DNA of 64,000 nucleotides from Ceriagrion tenellum. Its lineage: Eukaryota; Arthropoda; Insecta; Odonata; Coenagrionidae. The notes under the pieces were generated by a model. It worked only from the letters and a program-made list of their open reading frames with translations, did not search any database and had not been told where the DNA came from. The stretch spans positions 69,366,123 to 69,430,122 of the forward strand of contig OY720636.1 in NCBI GenBank assembly GCA_963169105.1, written 5' to 3'. This document shows positions 10,480-21,515 of the stretch, piece by piece. Each line of letters opens with the position of its first letter. Within the stretch, counting starts at the first letter, position 1. The translations under genes were made by a program, and so were the position numbers.

Positions 10480-12050
10480 CTGCATTTCACCGGAGGCGAC
10501 CTAAGGAGCACGAGAGAGACTGAATGAGGTTCAGAATTTGCCCCATGGGCGTCCGAATGTCACATTAATGTCGCAGCATGCGACCGGAGACCACTCGGTT
10601 GGTCGTGTTTGGATGTCGCGCGGACAGTGGGCTGATGGCGGAAAATGAACGGCAGGAGTCACAACAGTTGGAAACGAACGCGACGGGAAATCCATCCCCC
10701 GTTTCTAAGCGAGTGTTGCCTTGTCTGCTACTCTTCCCCCGCTACGCCCACACTCAAAAGCTCGTCTAAATTTGTCGGTAGGAGAGAGAGAGATCGCAGA
10801 GCTCCTGGAACAAAAATTTTCTCCGCCTCGCTGTGAGAGGTGAAAAGGTCCTTCAAGAAACTCACCGCTCACGGGAGCGAAGAAAAAAATAGCCGTCGGA
10901 CGAAGGGAGGCAAAAACTAGGCGAGTCTGCTGTAGGTGGAGAAAGGTTTCTCGGACAATGAGCTGGATCCGGTCGCTCGAAGCACGCGTTTATTGTGACT
11001 TATGGGGACAACGAAATGGTCGGATCCCTCAACACCGAATTTTCTTTCTCATCCTCCCCATCTCTTCTCCCCTCCTCCCATCAAGGGGCTGGTTCCGGAG
11101 GAAAGTCCACTCCCCCCTCTGAATTTTTATGCCCACTCACTACGAAACCTAGTCCGCCAAAGTTTAGCACAAAGATTCTTCCGTCCCCCATCCCCAGAGG
11201 CATGGGGTCACTACCGTGAGTGAAAAAGGCACCTCTTCTTATTACTATACAATCCCTGTCGACGGGCTTGTCCACTTGTTGCCTCCCTCCCGGGCCTTTC
11301 ACCAGTGAGCTGGTCGTTTCTCGGAAGGACAAACGCTAAAAAGGGCCCTCGGGAAGGACACCCACCCCTCTCCCTTGTCCCCACGAGTCGCTCATAAAGT
11401 CATCCTTCAAGCTTAGGTGTCGGGGACTGAGAACATTGTGCGAGGGTTGGGGGGAGGGCAAGTGCGGTAGCCCTCGTCCCCGACTCTCTTCGAATTCTCG
11501 GGAGGAACTTCGCGAAGACGCAATCTTTCTCCACCCAAAGGCTGCTATTTCCCCACACCCCAAAGTTTTCAGGGGTGACCTACACCCCTTTTTAAGTGGT
11601 GGTCAATATAACTGCCGAACATCCCTCCCTCTCCAAGGGTGTGGCTGCCATAAACACGGCATCGAAGGGATCCCTCGCATCCGCGTCTTTCTGGCCGACC
11701 CCTGCTTCCATCCTTAACTCTGAGGGGCCAGACTCGTCCAGAAAGGCAGCCATCCCAAAAAGCACCCGGCTTGTGATAACTGTGACGGCCGTGCGGGTAA
11801 AAGCCTGACTCTGGCGGTTCTTCACCGCACCCAAGATACAATCCTCCTCCCCGCACCACCTCGAGCAATTGACTTTTGGGGGCCCATTAGAAGAGGCATA
11901 AGCTGCTCATCATACGACGTCCTCCACAGGGTTTTTCTTTCGGAGGGCATCCTCACGGTGTGAACGGCCCCTGAGGGAACCATTACGAGCAAGGTTTTTC
12001 TAGTTGATTTTTCAAACCCTGTCGATTGAGGCATAAATAACCCGCGTAAT
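10480..12050. other. GC- and CpG-rich island, possible unidentified exon material
   Basis: This 1.5-kb block is distinctly richer in G, C and CpG than its surroundings. It contains overlapping open frames on both strands. The most protein-like reading is on the minus strand: 12034-11822, then a frame change to 11834-11592 (70 and 80 residues). I recognise no domain in either. Possible explanations are a CpG-island promoter, a decayed gene fragment, or compositional accident. Nothing in the sequence decides between them. Confidence 0.35.
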
Positions 12051-13080
12051 TGTTCAAATTTATGACCCTCCCTCTGTTGTGTTAACGGCCGATACTCCTG
12101 ACTTGTTCCCCGAGGATAACACGTGCGCTGGAGCTGCTTTTTATGGACAGATCTGCGGACACCAAGTCAGAGGATTCGGCTTTATCGTCTCTGGCTTGGT
12201 TTTCGGCGTGCGCATGAGCTAGAATCCGGTCGTAATTTTTAGTGACTGCTCCGAGCGCGGCGCGTGTGATGAATATTACGGATCTTTACACGGTCCAAAT
12301 CACACGTGAGGATCATTGTAGCGTACGACCGAAACAAAATGTAGGCTCTAAAACTATTCATGCCTCGCACCTTGTCCTGGTTTTATTTTACATGATGCAT
12401 TAACGATTATAACTGCAAAAATCACAAATTATCAGTAGAGGTTGGAACCGAATCGTGCGGAGTGATGGTCTGAGAATGGTTATGACCATAGACAAGCATA
12501 CTTTTTTCCGGTTTGCAAACCATACTTCCGCTTTTGTAAAGAGTTTACTTGTATTTACGTCGTGTGTCCTGTCACATAGCTTTCATTCCAACTTGCATTC
12601 TATCCTCTTTTATCGCCACGCATCCGGTGGTGTGTTTTTTCCATTGTGACGGGGAACGCTCAGTGACATAACGTCTTTGTCGCTTTACTTGTTCGGCGCT
12701 TCTTAAAGATCCTTCCTCCCTGATTCGGTGTTAGAAGGAAATGATGAAAACATGCGGTACTTCGTTCTTCTGCACACTGCTTCCAAGCATCCTCAGATAA
12801 TTCTCTCACTAATCATCAGCAATCTGCGATCCGAAGCTTAGACAGCTGCAGTCCTGCATCCCTAATCACTTTGGGCATGCCCGAGGTAACTCGCTCTACA
12901 ATTTAATTATTCCAAAATCCTTCTGTTGTGCACAAAATTAAAATAATGAATGTATTTAGAACACGTAGTTAATTGAACCTGATCGACGCCAAAGAGCTGC
13001 AGAACTGGCAGCGTTGTAACTTTTACAGCGTCACTAGCTATTAATGTCTTCTTTTTATAATTCACGGCGAAAAAAAATGC
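12051..13080. other. No recognised feature
   Basis: Mixed sequence without a recognisable gene or repeat. Confidence 0.45.
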
Positions 13081-13160
13081 TCGCCCGGTCTATAATTCGA
13101 ACTAATGTCTCTCAAATAAGCTTTGATTCATCTGACCAGTTAAACTATCCAGGAGTCCTC
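13081..13160 (-). mobile_element. tRNA-derived SINE-like copy
   Basis: On the minus strand TGGATAGTTTAACTGG resembles a tRNA box A and AGTTCGAATTA a box B (plus strand 13093-13103), about 55 bases apart, within a degraded cloverleaf-like order. The sequence then runs into AT-rich DNA with TTTTTTTT. The acceptor stem does not pair, so it is not a functional tRNA. Confidence 0.5.
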
Positions 13161-13469
13161 CTCTCTTGTGAAGTTCATGTCGCAAAGTAATGAAGGCACA
13201 ATATAGAGGGAACATCTCAGTCTAGGCATACGATTATTTCATTTTGAATTTCACAAATTTGATTTTTTCGATCATTTGGATACTGGCTTCTACCACAAGA
13301 TAACATTTAACCATGCATTTGCTGATTCAAATGACAAATTGTCCATAAGAAGAAATAGACGCGTCATTCATCACGCAGGCAATAGCTCTTCAATAAGGTT
13401 GTATATACATACCATAGCCTTCTAGTTACTCACTTTTTCTTCTAAGGTGAATCTTTCCTCGGACAGGTT

Positions 13470-13652
13470 TCAATTTAACTGCTCCCTCCATGCTCGTCCA
13501 CCCTGTGCTGCCTCCCTCAGCTCTTCGTAACCTTTCGATTCATAATATCTGTCAACATATTTTTTTCTTCGTCTGCCTCTCCCTCGTTTTCCCTGGATCT
13601 TTCCTTCCAATATTCTTTTCGGCAGGCAATCTCTCCTGAGGATGTATTCCAT
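13470..13652 (-). pseudogene. LINE reverse-transcriptase C-terminal fragment
   Basis: The 60-residue minus-strand frame contains RILEGKIQGKRGRGRRRKKY and ends in ...GGRAWREQLN before a stop. This is the basic tail typical of LINE polyproteins of the family at 44.4-45.1 kb (there KIFEGKIEGKVPRGRPRNKF). The upstream part is missing. The reading is lost exactly where the CGCCG-rich array at 13655 begins, so the array either inserted into the LINE or marks the 5' truncation point. Confidence 0.75.
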
Positions 13653-13654
13653 CC

Positions 13655-13775
13655 AAAGATGGGCGCCGCGCCGGTTACGCCGCGCCGCCGGCCATGCAAG
13701 GCACGCCGCCGCCGCCGAGGAAAAAACTACGGCGCGCCGCCGCCAGTCATTTTAACGGCGGCAGCGCGGCGTGAC
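13655..13775. repeat. CGCCG-rich simple array
   Basis: About 120 bases dominated by GCCGCC, GGCGCGCCG and CGGCGGC units, very unlike the AT-rich flanks. The same vocabulary occurs at 15257-15380. It abuts a LINE fragment on its left. Confidence 0.65.
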
Positions 13776-14054
13776 TTGTTTAGTACCAAGTCCTACAGTC
13801 GACAAAGTACTGACAAACTGCTCGAGAAGATGCGTTTTGGATTGATTTCCGCTCTCACGCTAGGTCGCCTTGTCAACCTTTCCTCTCCCTTCGCACTGCA
13901 AGTCTCGTATACCCGCTCAGCTGCCTGGCTGAGCGGACATACGAGGTTTCGATAGGTTTTATTTTGCACCAGAGTTTGGCCCAACAAAAAAAGAACGTAG
14001 GTGAGGCATAGTGGAGAGTCACAGAGTGCTCAGGAAGAAATAGGTGCGAACTCC

Positions 14055-14165
14055 AAAAGAGTGTAGCCGAGTGGATGGGTATATTTCCATATAAATTACA
14101 TTTTGCTCGATTTCTTAGGACTAGAGCGGTTTTATGTCTACTGACGTGTGTTCGATCCTCAGGAT
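14055..14165 (+). mobile_element. Possible tRNA-derived SINE-like copy
   Basis: TAGCCGAGTGGATGGGTA at about 14064 matches a box A, and TGTTCGATCCTC near 14149 resembles box B, about 85 bases later. The spacing is long for a tRNA-like head. Identification is tentative. Confidence 0.3.
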
Positions 14166-14912
14166 GACATGTTTCGGTCAGGTTGTTTTAAACTGAGGGT
14201 AAGTTAGAAAGTATAAACAAACAAAACTTGTTTTCCAGCTAAAAATGTGAAATTAGGACGGTAGCTTTCGTTTATTTTTTGCCCAAATAAGATATTATCC
14301 ATCACAAGTATTTAAACCTTAATAAGTCGAGAGGGCTACTGGCATGTCAGTGGTTGCGCGCGGTCTAAAAAACTGTAATGACGAAAATTTGAAAAATAAT
14401 CATTAAAAAAAATATTTTATGTTAAATTGTACATTACATACACATAAATTGTCATTATACTACATAATTATTTTTTTGTTACTTAGTTTTTATACATATA
14501 CCTAGAATGTATATATTTGCTTGAAGGTAAAGTTGAGGTAGAATTATATTGAACTTTACGCAATATTTAATAGTTGAAAATTACAGGTAGGAAGCGCAAG
14601 TTTTTCACAATGTGAAACGCACTAAGCCGGTGTCCCACGGTAATTTTTTTCTTAAATTTATTAATGAATTCTATATTCATGAATTGAGTTTCGTCACACG
14701 AGCAAGGAAACTTCATGGATTGGGCACTGATCGGCTGACGGCCGAGAAGAGAATTTTTTGTGCTGTCATCAATAGTGTATTCTCTGTACGAAATGAACAC
14801 GCAGAGAAGTTATTTTTGCGGGACCTATAAGCTAGGGTATGGAATAGCACACGCCTATTGCTGCAATTACCCAGGAATTACTTTAGCCATACGTAAAAAC
14901 TAAAGGAATGCA
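14166..14912. other. AT-rich, no recognised feature
   Basis: Long AT-rich stretch. The short opposing frames near 14567-14830 have no recognisable domain. Confidence 0.5.
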
Positions 14913-14930
14913 GAGCAAGCATGCTTGCTC
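14913..14930. repeat. Perfect 18-bp palindrome
   Basis: GAGCAAGCATGCTTGCTC equals its own reverse complement. It is isolated and its function is unknown. Confidence 0.8.
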
Positions 14931-15042
14931 ACGATAGAACATGTCAGAATCCCTATGTAGCTGTTCCCCAGCCCAGAGTCGCCGAAACTAAATTGTGTCA
15001 CTGCACTCTATGCACTACTACATGTAGAAAATACTGCATAAA

Positions 15043-15088
15043 TACAGGCTATACATATAGTATAATTTTTCTATATGTATAGCCTGTA
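15043..15088. repeat. Perfect hairpin, 18-bp arms and 10-base loop
   Basis: TACAGGCTATACATATAG (15043-15060) is exactly complementary to 15071-15088, with the loop TATAATTTTT between. It could be a small cruciform, a foldback remnant or a short hairpin RNA. No flanking duplication was found. Confidence 0.75.
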
Positions 15089-15254
15089 GCGTGCCTTTGT
15101 GACTGTGTGAAAAGTAAAATACTATCATATTTTGATCTGCTAAATTAACCCATTGATGACGCAGTATTTAAGATAGCCCTTTACATTTTTGTCGGCTGTA
15201 ATATGAGATTTTCCAGTTTTTCACTTTTTTTCTTGAAGCATACGAACAGGCGTT

Positions 15255-15380
15255 AACACGCCGCGCCGACTACGCCGCGCCGCCGCCGCCGATCAAACGC
15301 TCGGCGTTCGCGCCGTCACGCCGCCACCGCCGATCAAACGCTCGGCGTTCGCGCCGTCACGCCGCCGCCGCCGGCTTAAT
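15255..15380. repeat. CGCCG-rich array with a 41-bp tandem unit
   Basis: GCC/CGCCG-rich sequence. A unit beginning GATCAAACGCTCGGCGTTCG at 15291 is repeated at 15332, a period of 41, with only small differences in the linker (GCCGCCGCC against GCCGCCACC). It has the same composition as 13655-13775. Confidence 0.8.
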
Positions 15381-18300
15381 TTCCCTCCCCCCAATCCCCC
15401 ACGCTGCCGCCGACCAAAATCAAGACACCCATCCCTAATCCCAACCAGTTCGCCTTCCTTTTCTTATTGATCTCAAAATAATCAGTTGTTCACTACATAT
15501 TCACCACATTGTCTACTTATGCAGTGAAGTACTTAGGATGAGCAAAGGCCTAAGAAATATTGTGACCATTCATGGAACCAATAACTTTATTGTTTGTCGC
15601 GGCAATAATACCAATTGGACGAGCACCTTTAGCTATTGATCTCGTATCTTTATTGGATACGTATATGCCGTTTTCGCAACCAGCCATAATAAACTTATCT
15701 CATTCCATGTTTCTGTAATTTTTACGTGATTAATTCTCATTGGCATGCTGTTTCACCACATCTCTCCTAATGCATTTGAATTCACTGTAGGGTAAAATTC
15801 AATTTTAAAATACTAATTATGCTCACGAATATATGTACTATCTATGTATTGCACCGAGGAGTTTTTCAATTATTGGAATAAAAATTGTCAACAGCTGTTT
15901 CAAATCGCGCTCCTGAACAGGAAAACGGAATGGAGACATTTCACAGCACAACCGGAGTGTCGTCGGCTTCATGGCAGCAATTATCTCCGCGTAATGCTTC
16001 ATGAAAGAGTCTGGCTTTCATCGCAAGGAAGACTTCATAACGGTCAAGTACTCCCTGAGTGAGCCTCGTAATTTTCATCGTTTGCGCCCTTCGCGGCGTT
16101 TCGAATTTGATTAGCGCCGTTATTAATTGGAATCCAGGTGGGAAAATGAGAGTGGAAAACCGAATAAGTCACGTTGAGTTCCTCGGTGCCGGTAAGCGTA
16201 ATCTCATCGAGGCAGACCCGTTGGCTCTTTTCTCTTCCACTTCAACCGCCAGTTGGAGACATAAGGCTCCCACAGCAGATTTGAAAGTCTTTTTGCAACA
16301 ACTATCTCGAAATTTGCGCTGAAAAAATGCCTCCACTTTTGTGACTCGTGTCCCGTGCTACAACTTTCTTTTGAATACTCGGCTGTGTTTGTCGTGGGAA
16401 TAGTCTTTTTCATTATCTAAATTTTCCCAACACGCCATTTTCCGTCTACGAATGCTTTAGAATTGAGACGTGCTCTATATTTGTGTGTGTGAGATAGTGT
16501 TCAATAATTGAGACGCCGTTCATACTCCAAATACATGACGCTTTAGAATATTCATTTTTACCATACACACCTCCGTCACCAACTTATGTTAATTAATGCT
16601 ACAGAATAAATGCTTTTTATATATGTTGAGATATTGTCCAGTAGTTGTGGCGGTGTCGGAGCCCTTCAGAATTTTTGTTCTTGGTTTCGGTCTAGTGCAG
16701 AAAAAAATCGTCCCACTCTCGTTCTTCTATTCTATCGAGTTCCTTTATCTAAGCTCAGTGATTGTAACGCTCATTTCTCTAATTTTCTGCGGTGATGTAA
16801 CGGATATTAATTCCCACATCTAGATGGGAAAGAATATGATGGCTACAAATATCCACCAGATGATATCTCGATGATACTCAATCATTTTTATCTGATTGAA
16901 AACGTCTACTATGGTTAATATTTCGTTGCATTTCCATTAATTAAATTGATTCGATTTGCCTTATGAAAAACTATAACAAATATACAAAACAAACATACGT
17001 ATTAACAAATAGGGTTGTTTGTTAGATGCTAGGTCGCAAAGATGACAAGCACAGGAATATTAGCGTATACTTTGACACTGATTGAAAGCGATGCAATGCT
17101 ACAATAAAGAATACTCTGATAATAAAAATAAGGTAATGTGTACAATCTCTTCTCCATTCCTTGTGTTGATTTTATTTACGTGGGAGATGTGCTTGGAAGC
17201 TTTGGAAATTATCGGCTAAATTCAAAAACTAGGACGGTCATATTTGCTGAAAGAACTTAACGGTTTCAACTAACGTTTAACCATGTTGCGGATTCTTATC
17301 GCTCAAGAACTTTTCAGCCCGCTCACTGACAAATAATAGGATTTTTGGTGACGGTGAAGTCCTAGTTATCAACATAAACTGCGACCTCCGTAAATAGGAA
17401 ATAGGGTTGGTATATGTTAATGAACGAATATAAATACGACCAATGTTTGTAAAAAATATTACGGAATGCGTAGGAAATTACGACATAGAAGTTAGTTGGA
17501 GTGAAGATTTTAACAGATATTTAAAAGAATCTTGAATAAATAGGAAAAGATGACGGACATTGGTCTTGTGCAAAACTAGGGATAAAGAAAGGGAGAGACT
17601 GTCTACATTTGTTCGCTATTCGACTGCCGATATCAAATTGTACGGTCAAAGATTAAAACTATGTCGAAACTTGTTCATGTATAAGTTAATGCTAGACAAA
17701 AAAATAATGACATTTCTTATGAGAACAGCTTGTACTCAACCGTATCCTCTGTTGAGTCATTTTCTTTCGTCGCTCAGTACTTGAACGTGGTAGTGAATCA
17801 TTCAGCGCAAAAAAGTTTAAATTTAGCCAGTAAGTCCTTGTATGTGCCTCATCCTTCTAGATTGGAGACCGGTAGTGTCAGATAGAGTGGGGCCTGGGGA
17901 TTCAGAAGTCTTTGGGTAATTGGGACTGGTGAGAGTGGAAGCCTTTCATTCGACATGTTGTATTGGCGCGCAAATCGGAACACTTACCGCTTAAAATAAA
18001 TTACGATTTTTTACTGCAAAGTTATTTAAAACTTAACGTTACCCACTCATGTTTGCGCCTTTCCTGGAAATCAAGACTGGGAAAAATTATTGGACTTGCA
18101 AGTGTTGTTCTTCTGGTCACAAGGGCATGCAAACTCTGCTCCCGATTTATTGTTGTGTGCGTATTGTAGTGTCACCGTCAAAATCAGAATGTGCATGACC
18201 TCTGACGCTTTCCGCATTAAAACTGAGCATAATTGGTGAGGCATACTGTTCGTCGCTGGAAATATGGTTCTCCTGACTCAGTAGCACTGTGGCTGGAGAG

Positions 18301-18410
18301 AAAGTTTAATCCCTTTTACAATACAGTGCTTCTCGGGTCTATGTAATTCCCCTTTTTGATGTGAGTCAACGTAAATCAAATGTAATCAGGGTATAATCTC
18401 CCGGATTGGT
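15381..18410. other. No recognised feature
   Basis: Three kilobases of mixed sequence. Short frames such as 15844-16062, 16059-16322 and 16596-16823 (plus) show no known domain and no credible splice structure. Confidence 0.45.
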
Positions 18411-18640
18411 CTTGTTTTCATTTCCCCCTAATCCTACGAGTCGTCGCAAAGGCGTGTGGCAGGGGTGATTTGGGCACCGGTCATGAATAGTGGAGGGAAT
18501 AGGGAAAAGGAGAGAGGAAGCGCAGGGGTGATTTTTGTCCGTACGATTTGTCTAACATTAGTATATACCACGCTGTTTTTGTTGCAATATCTAATGGTGT
18601 GAGGAAAGAAGGAGATTTGTACTTATCATTTCGGCAGTGT
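18411..18640. repeat. Dispersed repeat, relative of 49265-49490
   Basis: Shared landmarks in the same order are a GGCG..GGGG run, CACCGGTCATG (CACCAGTCATG in the other copy), GGGAAAAGGAGA, a long G/A-rich stretch, TCTAAC/AATCTGTCTTA, a T-run, and GTTG..GAGGAAAGAAGG. The copies are strongly diverged. The type of element is unknown. Confidence 0.4.
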
Positions 18641-19839
18641 ATCTCTATTATTTTGTGGCTCTTGTATTGTGAAGTAATAAAAGTCTAGTCTCCGAGTGTC
18701 TAACGGCTCCAAACGTACTCCCTCTGTCAGTCATGTAACACTCTTTGTGCGCTTCTAGCAGTTTTAACGAAGCCCGTGGCTTTTCTTGGTATTTTCATCG
18801 TTTATAGGTACTCCTTCATTGTGGTTCTTATTGACATTTCACCTTGAGCTTCCATTGATATCTTCTCATTCTCTATATCCTACACTGTGGTAGAATGATC
18901 TTATACCACAGGAAGGCCAAACTTTTCTCACGATGAAAATATATATCTAATGCGTTTCTCGCGTATTCAAGGTCAGTCATTCCGTGATTGATTTTTTGAT
19001 TGGCGTTTGGAATTAAAAATCGGTTGGCGTCTACAAAGAGTTGAACTTTCCCTGAGCTCTCGTTCCTGTAATTTAGTACTGTCCTGTGCCTTGAACGAAT
19101 GGTTAGCCGCTGCACTTTTGTATGGAAAAGTGAGTAGCGTGGTGAAGTGAATGGAAAGCACTGTATGACACCGGCGGCGATCCATTACCCCAAACCCTTC
19201 CATCCACGACCGCGACTCCGCGGGTTGCGACGCCAAGATCCGCCCGCCCAGTGCCAGGAGCGACCGCCGATCCGCTTTCTACCCACTTCCCGGGCACACG
19301 CCCTTCCGCCACCCGCAAGCCTTCTGAGCTGCGGGGGCGGGCCCTTACAGAATACCTATCGACTATCAAGGGCCCTCAGGGTAGAGGAGAGGAAGGGCGC
19401 GGTTGGGTATGCGCGTGGATGAGAGTGAGATCAGCGCCTACCAGTGGGTGGGTGCGGAAGCATGCAAGACTGAGAAAGCGGTCTGGCTTCGATGATATCG
19501 CTCTTAAGGTGTCCCTTTCGAGGAGGGGAAACGACGACCTGGGGGCGGGGGGGTTAGGAGAGTGTTACGTAGGCGGGTTTGCTGGTTACGCATGCGAGAA
19601 GTCGTTCGTAATATACGAGAGGGGTGATCGAGTTGAAAGGGATCGCAGCCAATTGGGAGTCTCAGTAACAGCGGCCAGCTCGTTGGGCGTGTGGTGAATT
19701 CCCCCAGTTTGTGAGTGCTCTTGCGTTCGATAGCGGGAGGGTATCACAATGGCGGGCGTCAGTGCGTATAGCAGGGAATTGAAAGAATATGGAGTGCCTG
19801 CGCTAACTTTGTGCAAACTCCTAATATCACTCCTTTGGA
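18641..19839. other. Unassigned, with a GC-rich patch at 19150-19720
   Basis: The GC-rich patch holds a 148-residue plus-strand frame (19251-19697) and opposing frames. The predicted protein is Arg/Gly/Ser-rich with no domain I know. A host exon or CpG island cannot be excluded. Confidence 0.35.
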
Positions 19840-20100
19840 AGTTTAAGCGAATCATAATTTCACGTAGAATTCAATTAATTCAGTCTCCTTTTAATGAAAA
19901 GTAGCTCACCCTTCCAAAGATATCTGCAGAATCGATAGATTTAAAATGCCAATATTTCCACGTACAATAAGGGACCATAATAGAGTTGGCAGTTGTATTG
20001 TACGAACTTCTATCGCACGAAGAATGTGAAACAAGGAGATTCAGCAAATTTTACCTTTACTTATACTGAAGTCACGGATGTTAGTCGAACGTTTTGGCTC
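19840..20100. repeat. Diverged copy of the 5.5-kb / 57.6-kb TIR family
   Basis: TCAATTAATTCAGTCTCC followed by CACCCTTCCAAAG matches the left inner part of the element at 57604 (TCAATTAATTTTGCCTCA...ACCCTTCCATTGG). AATAAGGGACCATAAT here matches AATAAGGGGCCATAAT near 29660. The terminal repeat itself is decayed. Confidence 0.4.
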
Positions 20101-20219
20101 GTAGAGAAGACTTCGTTTTATATTCGAATCAATATTCACAGGAAGACGCATATTTTTTTAATTCTGCGTTGTTTTCCCTGGCTTGGAGGAAAACCTCACG
20201 GCAACCAATGTACTCTACG

Positions 20220-21515
20220 GTGGACTTGACGAAAAAGGAAAGTCTCTTAGTATATTCCCCACTCAAAACTTTTATTCCTGACCTAGGTTTCGATTGCCTT
20301 GCAATTATTTTCAAAGGTACATTTTTTAAAATTGGTTCCTAAATGTTTTTTATTGGTTCCGATATGTCGATGATGTGCTGTGTGTATGGACTGGCAGTCT
20401 TTGACAACTAGACAGGTTTTTAAATGTTATAAACAATTTTCAGCATTCTATAAAGTTCACGGTAGAGACAGGAGGAAATAAGATTAATTTCCTTGACCTA
20501 TAAATAGACGTAACGAATGTCTACCAAGAATTCTCAATCATCCACGAACCCACATATACTGACGCAGTTATTTCTAATGATTCTTGCCATCACCATTCCC
20601 GCAAGCATTCTAGCTTCTATTCCATGATTTACCGCCTTGTTTCTATACCACTATCCGAGCCCACCTTCCAATCCGAGTTGAACATAATTAAATTTATTGC
20701 CTCCAATAATGGATATAAGACTTAATTAATTGACAAAATATTAAAACGTGTAACTATGAAAGAAACTAATAAATCAATCACTTCACTCAGTTTTTACAAA
20801 CATAACGAGCCACTTAAACGATGGCGTAAACTTCCCTTTCTTGGGAACTTATCTTATAAATTAATTGACGCCTTACCAAAGAACAAGTTTAAGGTTTCTT
20901 TTTACACCTTAAAAACTTTGGGCAAATTATTGTTCAGCTCAAAGGACGTAGTGACACCTATGAACAGAAATGGTTTATATAAGCTTAAATGTACTACTCC
21001 CAATTGTACTTCGATATGCATTGGACAAAGTGGTCGAGCTATCTCTGTATGGGCTCGAGAACATAAAACGTGTTGGGTGGAAGGAGATATCTCATCAGCC
21101 TTTGCCAAACATTTAATCGAAGAGGACCGTTCAAGTGACTTTTTGCCGGAAGTGCTACATGTTGAGAAGAAAGGGGCCAGATTGGACTACGTAGAACCAT
21201 AGAGTGGAACATTTTGAAATTTTGAGTGCTGCCAAAAACATAAGTGTGAATCTCCTTAATGAATGTGTTTTTCCTTCCCACTCTCCCCTATTATCCATAC
21301 CTTTCCCCCCACCAACTCCCACTGACCGTGACGCACGTCTCTGACGTCAACCAACCACTTCTCCCCCTTCCCAGGTCACTATATATTAACTCGCATGCTA
21401 TACATATGTACCTTTAAAAATGATTGCAAGGCAATCGAAACCTAGGTCAGGAATAAAATTTTTAAGTGTGGAATATACTACTAATTTTTCTTTTTCGTCA
21501 TGTCTGCGGTAACAT
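20220..21515 (+). mobile_element. Penelope-like element, 5'-truncated, with inverted terminal copies
   Basis: A decayed reverse transcriptase and endonuclease reading (20348 to about 21300) is flanked by two copies of one terminal sequence in opposite orientation. The 3' copy spans about 21405-21515, and an inverted copy spans about 20220-20320 upstream. Both contain GGCAATCGAAACCTAGGTCA and AGGAATAAAA, diverging outward. Inverted partial terminal copies (pLTRs) upstream of a truncated body are typical of Penelope-like elements. The 3' copy also contains a hairpin GATTGC-AAG-GCAATC followed by GAAAC (21422-21441), the second half of the hammerhead-like motif known from PLE termini. The expected CTGANGA is eroded to AAAATGA. 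The element is certainly inactive. Confidence 0.85.
20348..21202 (+). pseudogene. PLE reverse transcriptase / GIY-YIG endonuclease pseudogene
   Basis: One continuous reading frame with three stop codons (20402 TGA, 20501 TAA, 20723 TAA). It starts inside the palm domain with FYWFRYVDDVLCVW, the YVDD catalytic motif. The RT/thumb sequence follows: NFLDL, then HEPTYTDAVISNDSCHHHSR, then LSEPTFQSELNIIKFIA, an order diagnostic of Penelope-like RTs. After the last stop, 20756-21202 is open for 148 residues. It includes the linker (KFKVSFYTLKTLGKLL) and a GIY-YIG-like endonuclease region (GLYKLKCTTPNCTSICIGQS, then GRAISVWAREH). The canonical tyrosine before IGQ is replaced (ICIGQ). About 15 bases past the stop, a different frame continues as FEILSAAKNISVNLLNECVF, so a frameshift near 21200 separates the C-terminus. 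All fingers and N-terminal parts are missing. The protein normally primes and copies its own RNA in the nucleus. Confidence 0.88.

Noticed and set aside
19251..19697. 148-residue frame as a host gene
   Set aside because: Arg/Gly/Ser-rich in a GC-rich patch with competing frames. No domain, so it is kept only as a GC-rich region.
20902..21281. Minus-strand frames across the PLE
   Set aside because: Shadows of the plus-strand PLE reading, which has recognisable RT and endonuclease motifs in order.
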